The notes under the pieces were generated by a model that did no database searches, was not told the DNA's origin, and saw only the letters and a list, made by a program, of their open reading frames with translations. The position numbers and the translations under genes were made by a program. This document shows positions 16,396 to 25,153 of a stretch of 64,000 nt of DNA, in pieces. Source of the stretch: Spirochaetota bacterium (GTDB taxonomy: Bacteria; Spirochaetota; Spirochaetia; Treponematales; Rectinemataceae); the NCBI GenBank assembly GCA_022711355.1, contig JAKLFE010000016.1, positions 1-64,000 of the forward strand. Reading direction: 5' to 3'. The stretch's first letter is position 1, and each line of letters starts with the position of its first letter.

Positions 16396-17910
16396 ATGAG
16401 AGTCCGGATGCTACGGGCGATGGCCCTCGCCGCCGCCGCCCTGCTCTTCGTCCCCGGGGCCCAGGCCGCGAAGGCGAAGGACGTGCTGAGCGTCGCGACG
16501 GCCTACGACGCGCGCTCCCTCGATCCCGTCGCCACGAACGACGTCGCCTCGTCCAACGTCATGTGCGAGATCTACGAGAACCTCGTGCAGCTCAACGACA
16601 AGGGCGAGGTCGTCCCCATGCTCGCCGAGTCCTTCAAGCAGCTCGACGCGACGACCTACGAGTTCAAGCTCCGCAAGGGGATCAAGTTCCACAACGGCGA
16701 GGAGATGAAGGCCAGCGACGTCAAGTTCAGCCTCGTCCGCGCCGCCAAGGCCCCCGCGGTGTCGCACATCGCGGGCGACATCGACGTCGACAGCTTCAAG
16801 ACTCCCGACGCCTACACCGTCTCCTTCAAGCTCAAGAACCCGGCCACGGGCTTCCTCGGGGGCCTCGTGCTCTCCGCGGGCAACATCGTCAGCGAGAAGG
16901 CGGTGACGGCCGCCGGCGAGTCCTACGCCATGAACCCGGTCGGCACCGGCCCCTTCAAGTTCGTCAGCTGGGCCAAGGGCAACATGATCGAGCTCGAGCG
17001 CTTCGAGGGCTACCACGGCGCGAAGCCCAAGTTCAGGAAGATGGTCCTCAAGGTCATCCCCGAGCCCACGAACCGCATGATCGAGCTCGAGTCCGGCGGC
17101 GTGGACATCGCCTACGAGCTGAGCGCCAACGACCTCAAGCGCGCCCTCTCCGACCCCGATCTCCAGGTCCTCCGCGTCATCGACAACTCCACCGCCTACC
17201 TCGGCTTCAACACGCAGAAGAAGCCCTTCGACGACGTGCGCGTCCGCCAGGCGATCAGCTACGCCCTGAACACCAAGACCATCGTCGAGACCGCCTGGCG
17301 CGGCATCGGCAAGCTGGCGGCCGGCCCGATCGCGCCCAACGTCAACTACTCCGACCCCTCCCTGAAGCCCCACGAGTACAACGTCGCCAAGGCCAAGGCC
17401 CTCCTCGCCGAGGCCGGCTTCCCGAGCGGCTTCAAGACCACGATCTGGACCAACGAGAAGAAAGAGCGCGTCGACATGGCGACCATCATGCAGAGCCAGC
17501 TCAAGGAAGTCGGCATCGAGGTCGAGATCAAGGTCATGGAGTGGGGCGCCTACCTCACGGGCATGAACGCCGGCGAGCACAACATGTACATCGTCGGCTG
17601 GACCTGCCAGTCCCCGGACCCGGACCTCGCGGTCTACGCCCCCTTCCACTCCTCGAAGAAGGGCGCGGGCGGCAACTACGCCTTCTTCTCCAACCCCAAG
17701 GTCGACGAGCTGATCATGAAGGCCCGCACGATGAAGGACGGCCCGGAGCGGAAGAAGGCCTACTTCGACCTGCAGAAGCTGATCATCGCCGAGGCCCCCT
17801 GGGTCTTCCTCATGAACGGCGAGCAGGTGGTGGGCGCGCGGAAGGGCGTCAGGGGCTTCAAGCCCTCGGTCTTCGGCTTCCACTACAAGGCCAACACCTA
17901 CTTCGAGTAA
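16396..17910 (+). CDS. ABC transporter substrate-binding protein, peptide type (family 5)
   Basis: This 504-residue protein has a signal peptide (MRVRMLRAMALAAAALLFVPGAQA) and the full SBP_bac_5 fold seen in DppA/OppA: LSVATAYDARSLDPVATND, NGEEMKASDVKFSLVRA, NPVGTGPFKFVSWAKGN, VRQAISYALNTKTIV. There is no lipobox Cys, so it is a soluble periplasmic protein. The start ATG 16396 follows AAGGAGG. It is the first gene of the dpp-like operon, separated from the permease by a strong hairpin, the usual arrangement that lets the binding protein be made in excess. The substrate class is di- or oligopeptides by family, but opines or nickel cannot be excluded. Confidence 0.93.
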   Translation: MRVRMLRAMALAAAALLFVPGAQAAKAKDVLSVATAYDARSLDPVATNDVASSNVMCEIYENLVQLNDKGEVVPMLAESFKQLDATTYEFKLRKGIKFHNGEEMKASDVKFSLVRAAKAPAVSHIAGDIDVDSFKTPDAYTVSFKLKNPATGFLGGLVLSAGNIVSEKAVTAAGESYAMNPVGTGPFKFVSWAKGNMIELERFEGYHGAKPKFRKMVLKVIPEPTNRMIELESGGVDIAYELSANDLKRALSDPDLQVLRVIDNSTAYLGFNTQKKPFDDVRVRQAISYALNTKTIVETAWRGIGKLAAGPIAPNVNYSDPSLKPHEYNVAKAKALLAEAGFPSGFKTTIWTNEKKERVDMATIMQSQLKEVGIEVEIKVMEWGAYLTGMNAGEHNMYIVGWTCQSPDPDLAVYAPFHSSKKGAGGNYAFFSNPKVDELIMKARTMKDGPERKKAYFDLQKLIIAEAPWVFLMNGEQVVGARKGVRGFKPSVFGFHYKANTYFE

Positions 17911-17954
17911 GGATGGCGGGGCCATGCGCGCGCGCCCCCGCGAACAGCGCGCGC

Positions 17955-17985
17955 GCCGCCGGGCCGGGACGACCGGCCCGGCGGC
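17955..17985 (+). other. Intercistronic 13-bp hairpin between binding protein and permease genes
   Basis: GCCGCCGGGCCGG (17955-17967) pairs perfectly with CCGGCCCGGCGGC (17973-17985) around GACGA. There is no U-run. It probably attenuates read-through or protects the 3' end of the binding-protein mRNA, as is common after periplasmic binding-protein genes. Confidence 0.75.
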
Positions 17986-18010
17986 ATAGAGACGAGCGAC
18001 GGGGGTGGGA

Positions 18011-18940
18011 ATGATCAAGTACGTCTTCCGGAGGGTTCTGCTCCTGATCCCGGTGATCCTGGGCGTGACCTTCATCGTCTTCACGATGCTGGCCCTGACC
18101 CCCGGCGACCCGGCGCGCCTGGTCCTGGGCGAGTCGGCCACGGACGAGGCGGTCGCCGGGCTGCGGAGCCAGATGGGGCTCGACCGGCCCTTCCTGACCC
18201 GCTACGCGGACTACCTGGGAGACCTCGTCCTGCGCGGGGACATCGGCAAGTCCTACGTCACCAAGCGGCCCGTGGCCAAGGAGATCCTGAGCTGCCTGCC
18301 CTCGACGCTCAAGCTCGCCCTCTCCTCGATGCTCGTGGCCATGGCCATCGGCATCCCGATCGGGATCGTCTCGGCGGTCAAGCAGTACTCCCTCTTCGAC
18401 TCGGCCACCATGGTCTTCGCCCTCGTCGGCATCTCCATGCCGGTCTTCTGGTTCGGCCTCCTCCTCATCCTCCTGTTCGCGGTCCGGCTGCGCTGGCTCC
18501 CCGCCTCGGGCTACTCGAGCCTCCGGCAGATGATCCTCCCGGCCATAGCCCTCGGCGCCCAGTCGGTCTCGGTGCTCGCGCGCATGACGCGCTCGAGCAT
18601 GCTCGAGGTCGTGCGGCAGGACTACATCGCGACCATCCGGGCCAAGGGGCAGCGGGAGCTCGTCGTCATCCTCGACCACGGCCTGCGCAACGCCCTGATC
18701 CCCATCATCACGGTCCTCGGGCTCCAGTTCGGCGGGCTCCTGGGAGGGGCGGTGCTCACCGAGTCCATCTTCTCGATCCCCGGCGTGGGGCGCCTCCTCG
18801 TCGACTCCATCAAGATGCGGGACTACCCGGTCGTCCAGGGCGGGGTGCTCTTCATCGCCATCGCCTTCAGCCTCGTGAACCTGGCCGTGGACCTGCTCTA
18901 CGCCTACGTCGATCCGCGCATCAAGTCGCAGTACAAGTGA
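18011..18940 (+). CDS. Peptide ABC transporter permease, DppB/OppB type
   Basis: This 309-residue inner-membrane permease has six predicted hydrophobic helices, starting MIKYVFRRVLLLIPVILGVTF. The family motifs TPGDPARLVLG and the EAA-loop QDYIATIRAKGQRELVVILDHGLRNALIP, which contacts the ATPases, are visible. The ATG at 18011 is chosen over the GTG at 18005 two codons earlier. It pairs with the DppC-like permease 13 bases downstream. Confidence 0.93.
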   Translation: MIKYVFRRVLLLIPVILGVTFIVFTMLALTPGDPARLVLGESATDEAVAGLRSQMGLDRPFLTRYADYLGDLVLRGDIGKSYVTKRPVAKEILSCLPSTLKLALSSMLVAMAIGIPIGIVSAVKQYSLFDSATMVFALVGISMPVFWFGLLLILLFAVRLRWLPASGYSSLRQMILPAIALGAQSVSVLARMTRSSMLEVVRQDYIATIRAKGQRELVVILDHGLRNALIPIITVLGLQFGGLLGGAVLTESIFSIPGVGRLLVDSIKMRDYPVVQGGVLFIAIAFSLVNLAVDLLYAYVDPRIKSQYK

Positions 18941-18953
18941 CGGGGGGCAAGCT

Positions 18954-19844
18954 ATGAACGACGCGAACGCGAAGCCGGCCGCCGCGCGGCGGGGCAGGAA
19001 GGGACGGGTCCTCGAGGTCTGGAGGCGGCTCAAGCGGAACCGGCTCGCGATGGCGGGCCTCGCCATCCTCGCCGTCCTCTTCCTCACCGCCCTCCTCGCC
19101 GACCTGGTCGCGCCCTTCCCGAGCGACAAGCAGGACCTCGAGAACACCTTCTCCTTCCCGAGCCGGGCCCACCTCTTCGGCACGGACGAGTTCGGGAGGG
19201 ACATCCTCAGCCGCGTGATCCACGGATCGCGCATCTCGCTCAGCGTCGGCTTCCTGGCGGTGGGCTTCTCGGTGGTCATTGGCGGCGCCATAGGCGCCGT
19301 AGCGGGCTTCTACGGCAAGCGGATCGACAACGTCCTCATGCGCTTCATGGACGTCCTCATGTCGATCCCCCAGATACTCCTCGCCATCTCCATCGTCGCG
19401 GCCCTGGGGCCCGGCCTGTGGAACCTCATGATCGCGGTGGGGATCTCCTCCATACCGGGCTACGCCCGCATCGTGCGGGCCTCGGTCCTCTCGATCAAGG
19501 ACCGCGAGTACATCGAGGCGGCGCGGGCCGCGGGCTCGGGCGACGCCCGCATCATCTTCCGGCACATCGTCCCCAACTGCCTCGCCCCGATCATCGTCCA
19601 GTCGACCCTCGGCGTGGCCACGGCCATACTCACGGCCGCGGGCCTGAGCTTCATCGGCCTCGGGATCCAGCCCCCGACGCCCGAGTGGGGGGCCATGCTC
19701 TCCGGGGGGCGCGGCTACATCCGCGACTACTGGTACATGACCCTCTTCCCCGGCCTCGCCATCGTGTTCACGATCCTCGGCCTGAACGTGCTCGGCGACG
19801 GGCTCAGGGACGCGCTCGACCCGCGGCTCAAGAGCTCCCGCTAG
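18954..19844 (+). CDS. Peptide ABC transporter permease, DppC/OppC type
   Basis: This 296-residue permease has a short basic cytosolic N-terminus (RRGRKGRVLEVWRRLKRNRLAM) followed by the OppC_N helix and the membrane domain. HLFGTDEFGRDILSRVIHGSRISL is the diagnostic DppC/OppC block. The EAA loop reads EYIEAARAAGSGDARIIFRHIVPNCLAPI. It forms the transmembrane channel with the DppB-like subunit. The next gene begins 17 bases after its stop. Confidence 0.94.
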   Translation: MNDANAKPAAARRGRKGRVLEVWRRLKRNRLAMAGLAILAVLFLTALLADLVAPFPSDKQDLENTFSFPSRAHLFGTDEFGRDILSRVIHGSRISLSVGFLAVGFSVVIGGAIGAVAGFYGKRIDNVLMRFMDVLMSIPQILLAISIVAALGPGLWNLMIAVGISSIPGYARIVRASVLSIKDREYIEAARAAGSGDARIIFRHIVPNCLAPIIVQSTLGVATAILTAAGLSFIGLGIQPPTPEWGAMLSGGRGYIRDYWYMTLFPGLAIVFTILGLNVLGDGLRDALDPRLKSSR

Positions 19845-19861
19845 ATTAGGAGATGCGCGCG

Positions 19862-20848
19862 ATGAGCGAAACCACTATGCTGCTCGACATACGCGGCCTG
19901 ACCGTCCGCTACGGCACCCAGGGCGGCGAGGTCCGCGCCGTGGAGGGCCTCGACCTGAGCCTCGCCCGGGGCGAGACCCTCGGCTTCGTCGGGGAGACCG
20001 GGGCGGGCAAGACGACCACGGCCCTCGCCGTCATGCGGCTCGTGCCCGAGCCCGCGGGGAGGATCTGCGGCGGCGAGGTCATCTTCGAGGGGGAGGACCT
20101 GCTCAAGAAGAGCCCCCGGGACATGCGCTCCATCCGGGGCAGCAAGATCTCCATGATCTTCCAGGACCCCATGACCTCCCTCGACCCGGTGAAGACCGTC
20201 GGCGAGCAGATCGCCGAGATGATCGGGCTCCACGAGAGCGTGTCGAGGCGGGAGGCCCTGGCCAAGGCCCAGGCCATGCTCGAGACCGTCGGCATCCGCG
20301 CCGAGCGGAGCGGCGACTACCCCCACCAGTTCTCCGGCGGCATGAAGCAGCGCGTGGTCATCGCCATAGCCCTGGCCTGCAACCCGGCCCTGGTCATCGC
20401 CGACGAGCCGACGACCGCCCTCGACGTGACCATCCAGGCCCAGGTCCTCGACCTCATGCGCAAGCTGAAGGACCGGTACCGCACCTCCATGATCCTCATC
20501 ACCCACGACCTCGGCGTGGTCGCGGAGACCTGCGACAAGGCCGCGATCATGTACGCGGGCAACATCGTCGAGTACGCGGACAAGGCCTCGCTCTTCGCCC
20601 GGCCCTCCCACCCCTACACCCAGGGGCTCTTCGGCTCGGTCCCCGACATCGAGAGCGACGCGGAGAGCCTCAACGTGATCTCGGGGCTCACGCCCGACCC
20701 CACGGACCTCCCGCCGGGCTGCCCCTTCCACCCCCGCTGCCCCCGGGCCGAGGGGGCCTGCTCGACCCAGGCGCCGCCCAAGGTGGAGATCGAGGAGGGG
20801 CACTTCGTCAGGTGCTTCCTGCACGGGAGCGGAGGGAGGGCGCGATGA
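19862..20848 (+). CDS. Peptide ABC transporter ATPase, DppD/OppD type
   Basis: This 328-residue ATPase has Walker [11 protein letters not shown]-loop [10 protein letters not shown], signature FSGGMKQRV, Walker [13 protein letters not shown], the H-loop ITHDLG and the C-terminal oligopeptide-transporter extension with CPFHPRCP cysteines. The ATG at 19862 is preferred because AGGAG lies about 10 bases upstream. The in-frame ATG at 19853 would abut that site. It overlaps the next ATPase by ATGA. Confidence 0.93.
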   Translation: MSETTMLLDIRGLTVRYGTQGGEVRAVEGLDLSLARGETLGFVGETGAGKTTTALAVMRLVPEPAGRICGGEVIFEGEDLLKKSPRDMRSIRGSKISMIFQDPMTSLDPVKTVGEQIAEMIGLHESVSRREALAKAQAMLETVGIRAERSGDYPHQFSGGMKQRVVIAIALACNPALVIADEPTTALDVTIQAQVLDLMRKLKDRYRTSMILITHDLGVVAETCDKAAIMYAGNIVEYADKASLFARPSHPYTQGLFGSVPDIESDAESLNVISGLTPDPTDLPPGCPFHPRCPRAEGACSTQAPPKVEIEEGHFVRCFLHGSGGRAR

Positions 20849-21819
20849 GCGAAGCCTTGCTCGAGGTCAAGGGCCTCAAGAAGCACTTCGAGACCAAGAA
20901 AGGCATGCTGCACGCGATAGACGGCGTCGACTTCGCGATCCGCGAGGGCGAGACCCTCGGCCTCGTGGGCGAGTCGGGCTGCGGCAAGTCGACGACGGGA
21001 CGGGCCATCCTGCGCCTCCACGAGCCGAGCTCGGGGCAGGTCCTCTACCGCGGCGAGGACGTCACGCGGCTCTCCCCCGCGCGCATGAAGGCCATGCGCC
21101 GCAGGATGCAGATCGTCTTCCAGGACCCCTACTCCTCGCTGAACCCGCGGCTCCCGGTCGCGGAGCTCATCGCCGAGCCCCTGCGCGTCAACCGCGTCTA
21201 CGCGCGGAAGCCGGAGGAGGCCGAGCGGGTCGCGGCGGTCATGGAGCTCGTGGGCCTCGAGGCCCGGCTCATCGACTCCTACCCCCACGAGCTGGACGGG
21301 GGGCGGAGGCAGCGCATCGGCATCGCCCGGGCCCTGTCGGTGGAGCCCGAGTTCGTGGTCCTCGACGAGCCGGTATCGGCCCTCGACGTGTGCATCCAGG
21401 CCCAGATCCTCAACCTCATGGCCGAGCTCCAGCGGAAGCTCGGCCTCACCTACCTGTTCATATCGCACAACCTCAGCGTCGTGAAGCACGTGAGCGACCG
21501 CATCGCGGTGATGTACCTCGGCAAGATCGTGGAGCTCTCCGACTACAAGTCCATCTTCGTCGAGCCGCTGCATCCCTACACGCAGGCCCTCCTCTCGGCG
21601 ATCCCGACGACGAGGCCCGAGCGGAGGAAGGAGCGGATCATCCTCGAGGGCGACGTGCCGAGCCCGATCGAGCCGTCCCCGGGCTGCCGCTTCTGCGGCC
21701 GCTGCCGCTACCGCAGGGAGCGCTGCGCGGCCGAGACGCCGGAGCTCAGGGAGGTCGGGGCGGGGCGCTTCGTGGCCTGCCATTACTACGACGCCCTCGG
21801 CGAGAAGAAAGGAAACTAA
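20845..21819 (+). CDS. Peptide ABC transporter ATPase, DppF/OppF type
   Basis: The protein has 324 residues from the ATG at 20845, which overlaps the upstream stop (ATGA). It has Walker [13 protein letters not shown]-loop [10 protein letters not shown], Walker [13 protein letters not shown] and the C-terminal [14 protein letters not shown] extension. The ABC signature reads LDGGRRQRI rather than the usual LSGGQRQRI: the canonical Ser is Asp, as occurs in one half-site of some heterodimeric transporters. With DppD it forms the nucleotide-binding heterodimer. The M42 peptidase starts 5 bases downstream. Confidence 0.93.
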   Translation: MSEALLEVKGLKKHFETKKGMLHAIDGVDFAIREGETLGLVGESGCGKSTTGRAILRLHEPSSGQVLYRGEDVTRLSPARMKAMRRRMQIVFQDPYSSLNPRLPVAELIAEPLRVNRVYARKPEEAERVAAVMELVGLEARLIDSYPHELDGGRRQRIGIARALSVEPEFVVLDEPVSALDVCIQAQILNLMAELQRKLGLTYLFISHNLSVVKHVSDRIAVMYLGKIVELSDYKSIFVEPLHPYTQALLSAIPTTRPERRKERIILEGDVPSPIEPSPGCRFCGRCRYRRERCAAETPELREVGAGRFVACHYYDALGEKKGN

Positions 21820-21824
21820 GGAAT

Positions 21825-22859
21825 ATGGACCAGTACATCGGCTACACGCGCGACCTCCTCCTGGAGACCCTCGCGATCCCCGGCTGCGGCGGCGACACGC
21901 GGGCCATCATGGAGCGCATGCGCGCGGAGTTCGCGTCCCTCGGGATCGAGGCCATCCCCACCCGCAAGGGCGCCCTCGTCGGGACCCTCCCGGGGCGGAG
22001 CGAGGGCGGCGGGCGCATGGTGGCCGCCCACGTCGACACCCTCGGGGCCATGGTGAAGGCGATCAAGCCCAACGGCCGGCTCCGGCTCTCGCCCATAGGC
22101 GGCTTCGCCTGGCAGGCCTTCGAGGGGGAGAACGCCATCGTCTCCGCGCATGGGGGGAAGAGCTACGAGGGGACCCTCCTCCCCGACAAGGCCTCGATCC
22201 ACATCTTCTCCGACGAGGTGCGGGAGTCCCCCCGCACCGAGGACAGCATGGAGCTTAGGCTCGACGCCGAGGCGCGGAGCGCGGCCGACGTCGAGGCCCT
22301 AGGGATCAGGGTCGGCGACTTCGTCAACTTCGAGGCCAAGCCCCGCCTCGCGGGGGACGGCTACGTCAAGGCGCGCTACCTCGACGACAAGGCCTGCGTG
22401 GCCATACTCTTCGCCGCGATCAAGCGCTACAGGGATACGGGCAGCCTGCCGGCCCGCAGGACCCACTTCTACCTGAGCAACTACGAGGAGATCGGCCACG
22501 GCATCTCGCTCCTCCCCGAGGGGGTGGAGGAGTTCCTCGCCCTCGACATCGGGACGGTCGGCGAGGGCCATACCTCGGACGAGCGCTGCGCTACCATCGT
22601 GGCCAAGGACTCGCGCACGCCCTACGACTTCGGCTTCCGCCGGCGCCTGGTCGAGCTGGCGGAGCGGAACGGCGTCGACTACCGGGTCGACGTGCACTAC
22701 CGCTACGGCTCCGACGCCTCCCTCGCCGCCATGGCCGGCTTCGAGGTCAACTTCGCCTGCATCGGCATGGGGGTCGACGCGACCCACCACTACGAGCGGA
22801 CCCACCTCGACGGCCTGGCCAACACCCTGAAGCTCCTCCTGGCCTACCTCGACTCCTGA
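21825..22859 (+). CDS. M42-family metallopeptidase
   Basis: The protein has 344 residues starting at ATG 21825 after a weak AAGGAA site. It follows the M42 aminopeptidase/endoglucanase fold: VAAHVDTLGAMVK (metal-1 His and Asp), RYLDDKACVAIL (bridging Asp), NYEEIGHG (catalytic Glu pair), VGEG, and a terminal THHYERTHLDGL His ligand. M42 enzymes are cytosolic dodecameric peptidases that trim peptides. Its position directly behind the peptide transporter, in the same transcript, supports a role in degrading imported peptides. A terminator follows 34 bases after the stop. Confidence 0.9.
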   Translation: MDQYIGYTRDLLLETLAIPGCGGDTRAIMERMRAEFASLGIEAIPTRKGALVGTLPGRSEGGGRMVAAHVDTLGAMVKAIKPNGRLRLSPIGGFAWQAFEGENAIVSAHGGKSYEGTLLPDKASIHIFSDEVRESPRTEDSMELRLDAEARSAADVEALGIRVGDFVNFEAKPRLAGDGYVKARYLDDKACVAILFAAIKRYRDTGSLPARRTHFYLSNYEEIGHGISLLPEGVEEFLALDIGTVGEGHTSDERCATIVAKDSRTPYDFGFRRRLVELAERNGVDYRVDVHYRYGSDASLAAMAGFEVNFACIGMGVDATHHYERTHLDGLANTLKLLLAYLDS

Positions 22860-22893
22860 GCGCGGGAGGGGCGCACGCTCCTCCCGAGCATCC

Positions 22894-22927
22894 CGCCCCG
22901 CGGCGCGCAACCGCGGGGCGATTCTTT
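22894..22927 (+). terminator. Rho-independent terminator of the peptide-transport operon
   Basis: CGCCCCGCGG (22894-22903) and CCGCGGGGCG (22911-22920) form a 10-bp perfect stem with a 7-base loop. They are followed by the T-rich ATTCTTTG. It ends the transcript that contains the transporter and the M42 peptidase. Confidence 0.85.
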
Positions 22928-22939
22928 GTATAGAACTGA

Positions 22940-22992
22940 TATATCAATGGTATATCAATTGTCTTGACAGCTCCGGGGAGCCGTGGCATCCT
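22940..22992 (+). promoter_or_regulatory. Direct-repeat activator site and promoter of the FAD/Fe-S dehydrogenase operon
   Basis: TATATCAAT occurs twice in direct repeat (22940-22948 and 22951-22959), spaced one helical turn (11 bp). It ends four bases before TTGACA (22964-22969). Seventeen bases further is CATCCT, a poor -10. A good -35, poor -10 and tandem direct repeats immediately upstream are typical of an activator-dependent promoter. The MalT/LuxR-like protein encoded after the operon is a candidate activator. Confidence 0.6.
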
Positions 22993-23059
22993 GATTCCGC
23001 CCCGGCTCGGAACGACTCCAGAGCCTAGCGCGACTCGCCGGGGAATCCGGAGCAGGCAC

Positions 23060-25153
23060 ATGAACAGGATTGAGCGGCACCCGATCGTCGCCCCCCCCGA
23101 GGGCAGGCGGGAGGTTGCCTTCCGCTTCGACGGTTCCGAACTGCGCGGCTACGAGGGCGAGATGCTCTCCTCGGCCCTCTTCGCCAACGGCGTCAGGCGC
23201 TTCTCGACCCACCACAAGGACGGCGCGCCCCAGGGCATCTTCTGCGCCAACGGCCAGTGCTCCCAGTGCGCGATCCTCGTGGACGGCCTGTCCAGGAAGG
23301 CCTGCGTCACCCCCCTCGCCGCGGGCATGGACCTCAGGACCCTTGAGGGACTGCCGGCCCTGCCCGAGCCCTCCGAGGGCCTGGCCGCCTCGAGGCCCCG
23401 GCGCCTCGAGGCCGAGGTCCTCGTGATCGGCGGCGGCCCCTCCGGCCTCGGGGCGGCCATCGAGCTGGCCAAGCTCGGGATGCGGGTCGTCGTGGCCGAC
23501 GACAAGGAGAGCCTCGGGGGCAAGCTCGTCCTCCAGACCCACAAGTTCTTCGGCTCCGAGGCCGACTGCTACGCCGGCACCCGGGGCATCGACATCGCGC
23601 GGAAGCTCTCCTCCGAGCTCGCCTCCTACCCGAACGCGACCATCCTCTCGGGCTCGCCGGTGGTCGGCCTGTACAAGGACCGCGTGGCGGGGATCTACGA
23701 GGGCGGCTCCTCCTATACCCTCGTGGGCTTCCAGGGCCTCGTCGTCGCGGCGGGGGCCCGCGAGCGCTCGATCCTCTTCCCCGGCAACGACCTGCCGGGC
23801 GTCTACGGGGCCGGCGCCTTCCAGACCCTCGTCAACCGCGACCTCGTGCGGCCGGCCAAGCGGGTCCTCATCGTGGGATCGGGCAACGTGGGACTCATCG
23901 GGGCCTACCACGCCCTCCAGGCGGGGATCGAGGTGGCGGGCATCGTGGAGCTCCTGCCCAAGGTGAACGGCTACAAGGTCCACGGCGACAAGATCGTCCG
24001 CATGGGCGTGCCCATCCACCTCTCGACCACGGTGGTGTCGGTCGAGGGGGAGGGGAAGGTCGAGCGGGCCACGGTGGCCCAGGTGGGTCCCGACTTCAAG
24101 CCCCTCCTCGAGACGGCGCGGACCTACGAGGTCGACACCGTCCTCGTGGCGACGGGCCTCTCGCCCTGCGACGAGTTCTACCGCCAGGCCCGCTCCTTCG
24201 GCTTCGACGCGGTGGTCGCGGGCGACGCCGAGGAGATCGCCGAGGCCTCGAGCGCCCTCTTCGGCGGCCGGATCGCCGCCCTGGCCCTGGCCAAGATCAT
24301 GGGACGGAAGGTCGAGCTGGACGCCTCCTGGGCGGCCAAGCGGGAGATCCTCAAGTCGCGCCCCGGGGAGCGCATAACGCGCGAGACTGAGGTCCCCGGG
24401 AAGGAGTGGAAGCCGGTCTTCTTCTGCGACGAGGAGATCCCCTGCAACCCCTGCTCCACGGTCTGCCCCTCGGGCTGCATCGAGCTCTCCGGCAGGCTGG
24501 GCGACATGCGCGACCTGCCCCGCCTCGCCAAGGGCGGCTGCAAGGGCTGCACGGCCTGCGTGGCCGCCTGCCCGGGGCTCGCGATCTCGCTCGTGCGGGC
24601 CCTCGAGGGTCCCTGGTGCGAGGTCGCCCTGCCCTACGAGTTCGAGGCCCCCTTCGAGCCGGGCTCGCGCCTCGGGCTCCTGGACCGGGACGGGGGCGAG
24701 CTCGAGGAGGCGGAGCTCCTGGGCAAGTCCTTCAGCAAGAAGTACAAGACCTGGATCCTCCGCTTCAAGGTGAGCGCGGCCAACGCGCCCAAGGCCATCG
24801 GCATCCGCGTGCAGGCCCCGGAGGCCACCGCCTCCCTCCCCTCCCCCCGCTTCTCCTGCGCGGCCGACGACGCGGTCGTCTGCCGCTGCGAGCGGGTGAG
24901 CTTCGGGGAGCTCGTGCGCTTCGTGAAGGAGAACGGCATCCGCGACATCAACCAGCTCAAGTCGATCCGGGCGGGCATGGGGGCCTGCGGCTCCAAGACC
25001 TGCTCTACCATCTACCCGGCGGTATTCCGCGCCGCCGGCGTCGATCCCGCCGAGGTAACGGCGGGCTCGCTCCGGCCCCTGGCGGTCGAGGTCCCGATGG
25101 GCGACATCGCGCGCGGCCGGGGCGCGGCGGGGACGGAAGGGGGCCGGAAATGA
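23060..25153 (+). CDS. Multidomain FAD/Fe-S oxidoreductase, alpha subunit of an amino-acid/opine-type dehydrogenase
   Basis: The protein has 697 residues from ATG 23060. The domains are: N-terminal [2Fe-2S] Fer2_4 (about 15-100, FCANGQCSQCAI plus Cys in KACVTP), an FAD/NAD pyridine-nucleotide-disulfide domain (VIGGGPSGLGAA near 125 and VGSGNVGLIGA near 273), two 4Fe-4S-type cysteine clusters (CNPCSTVCPSGC and CKGCTACVAACPG) and a C-terminal BFD-like [2Fe-2S] domain (VCRCERVSF ... GACGSKTC). This resembles the fused alpha chains of sarcosine oxidase, hydrogen cyanide synthase (HcnAB), octopine/nopaline oxidase and dye-linked proline dehydrogenase. It overlaps the beta-subunit gene by ATGA. The substrate is not determinable from the sequence. 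Confidence 0.9.
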   Translation: MNRIERHPIVAPPEGRREVAFRFDGSELRGYEGEMLSSALFANGVRRFSTHHKDGAPQGIFCANGQCSQCAILVDGLSRKACVTPLAAGMDLRTLEGLPALPEPSEGLAASRPRRLEAEVLVIGGGPSGLGAAIELAKLGMRVVVADDKESLGGKLVLQTHKFFGSEADCYAGTRGIDIARKLSSELASYPNATILSGSPVVGLYKDRVAGIYEGGSSYTLVGFQGLVVAAGARERSILFPGNDLPGVYGAGAFQTLVNRDLVRPAKRVLIVGSGNVGLIGAYHALQAGIEVAGIVELLPKVNGYKVHGDKIVRMGVPIHLSTTVVSVEGEGKVERATVAQVGPDFKPLLETARTYEVDTVLVATGLSPCDEFYRQARSFGFDAVVAGDAEEIAEASSALFGGRIAALALAKIMGRKVELDASWAAKREILKSRPGERITRETEVPGKEWKPVFFCDEEIPCNPCSTVCPSGCIELSGRLGDMRDLPRLAKGGCKGCTACVAACPGLAISLVRALEGPWCEVALPYEFEAPFEPGSRLGLLDRDGGELEEAELLGKSFSKKYKTWILRFKVSAANAPKAIGIRVQAPEATASLPSPRFSCAADDAVVCRCERVSFGELVRFVKENGIRDINQLKSIRAGMGACGSKTCSTIYPAVFRAAGVDPAEVTAGSLRPLAVEVPMGDIARGRGAAGTEGGRK

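Noticed and set aside
16411-18141. 576-codon minus-strand open frame opposite the peptide-binding protein gene
   Set aside because: It is antisense to an SBP_bac_5 gene and has no conserved motif.
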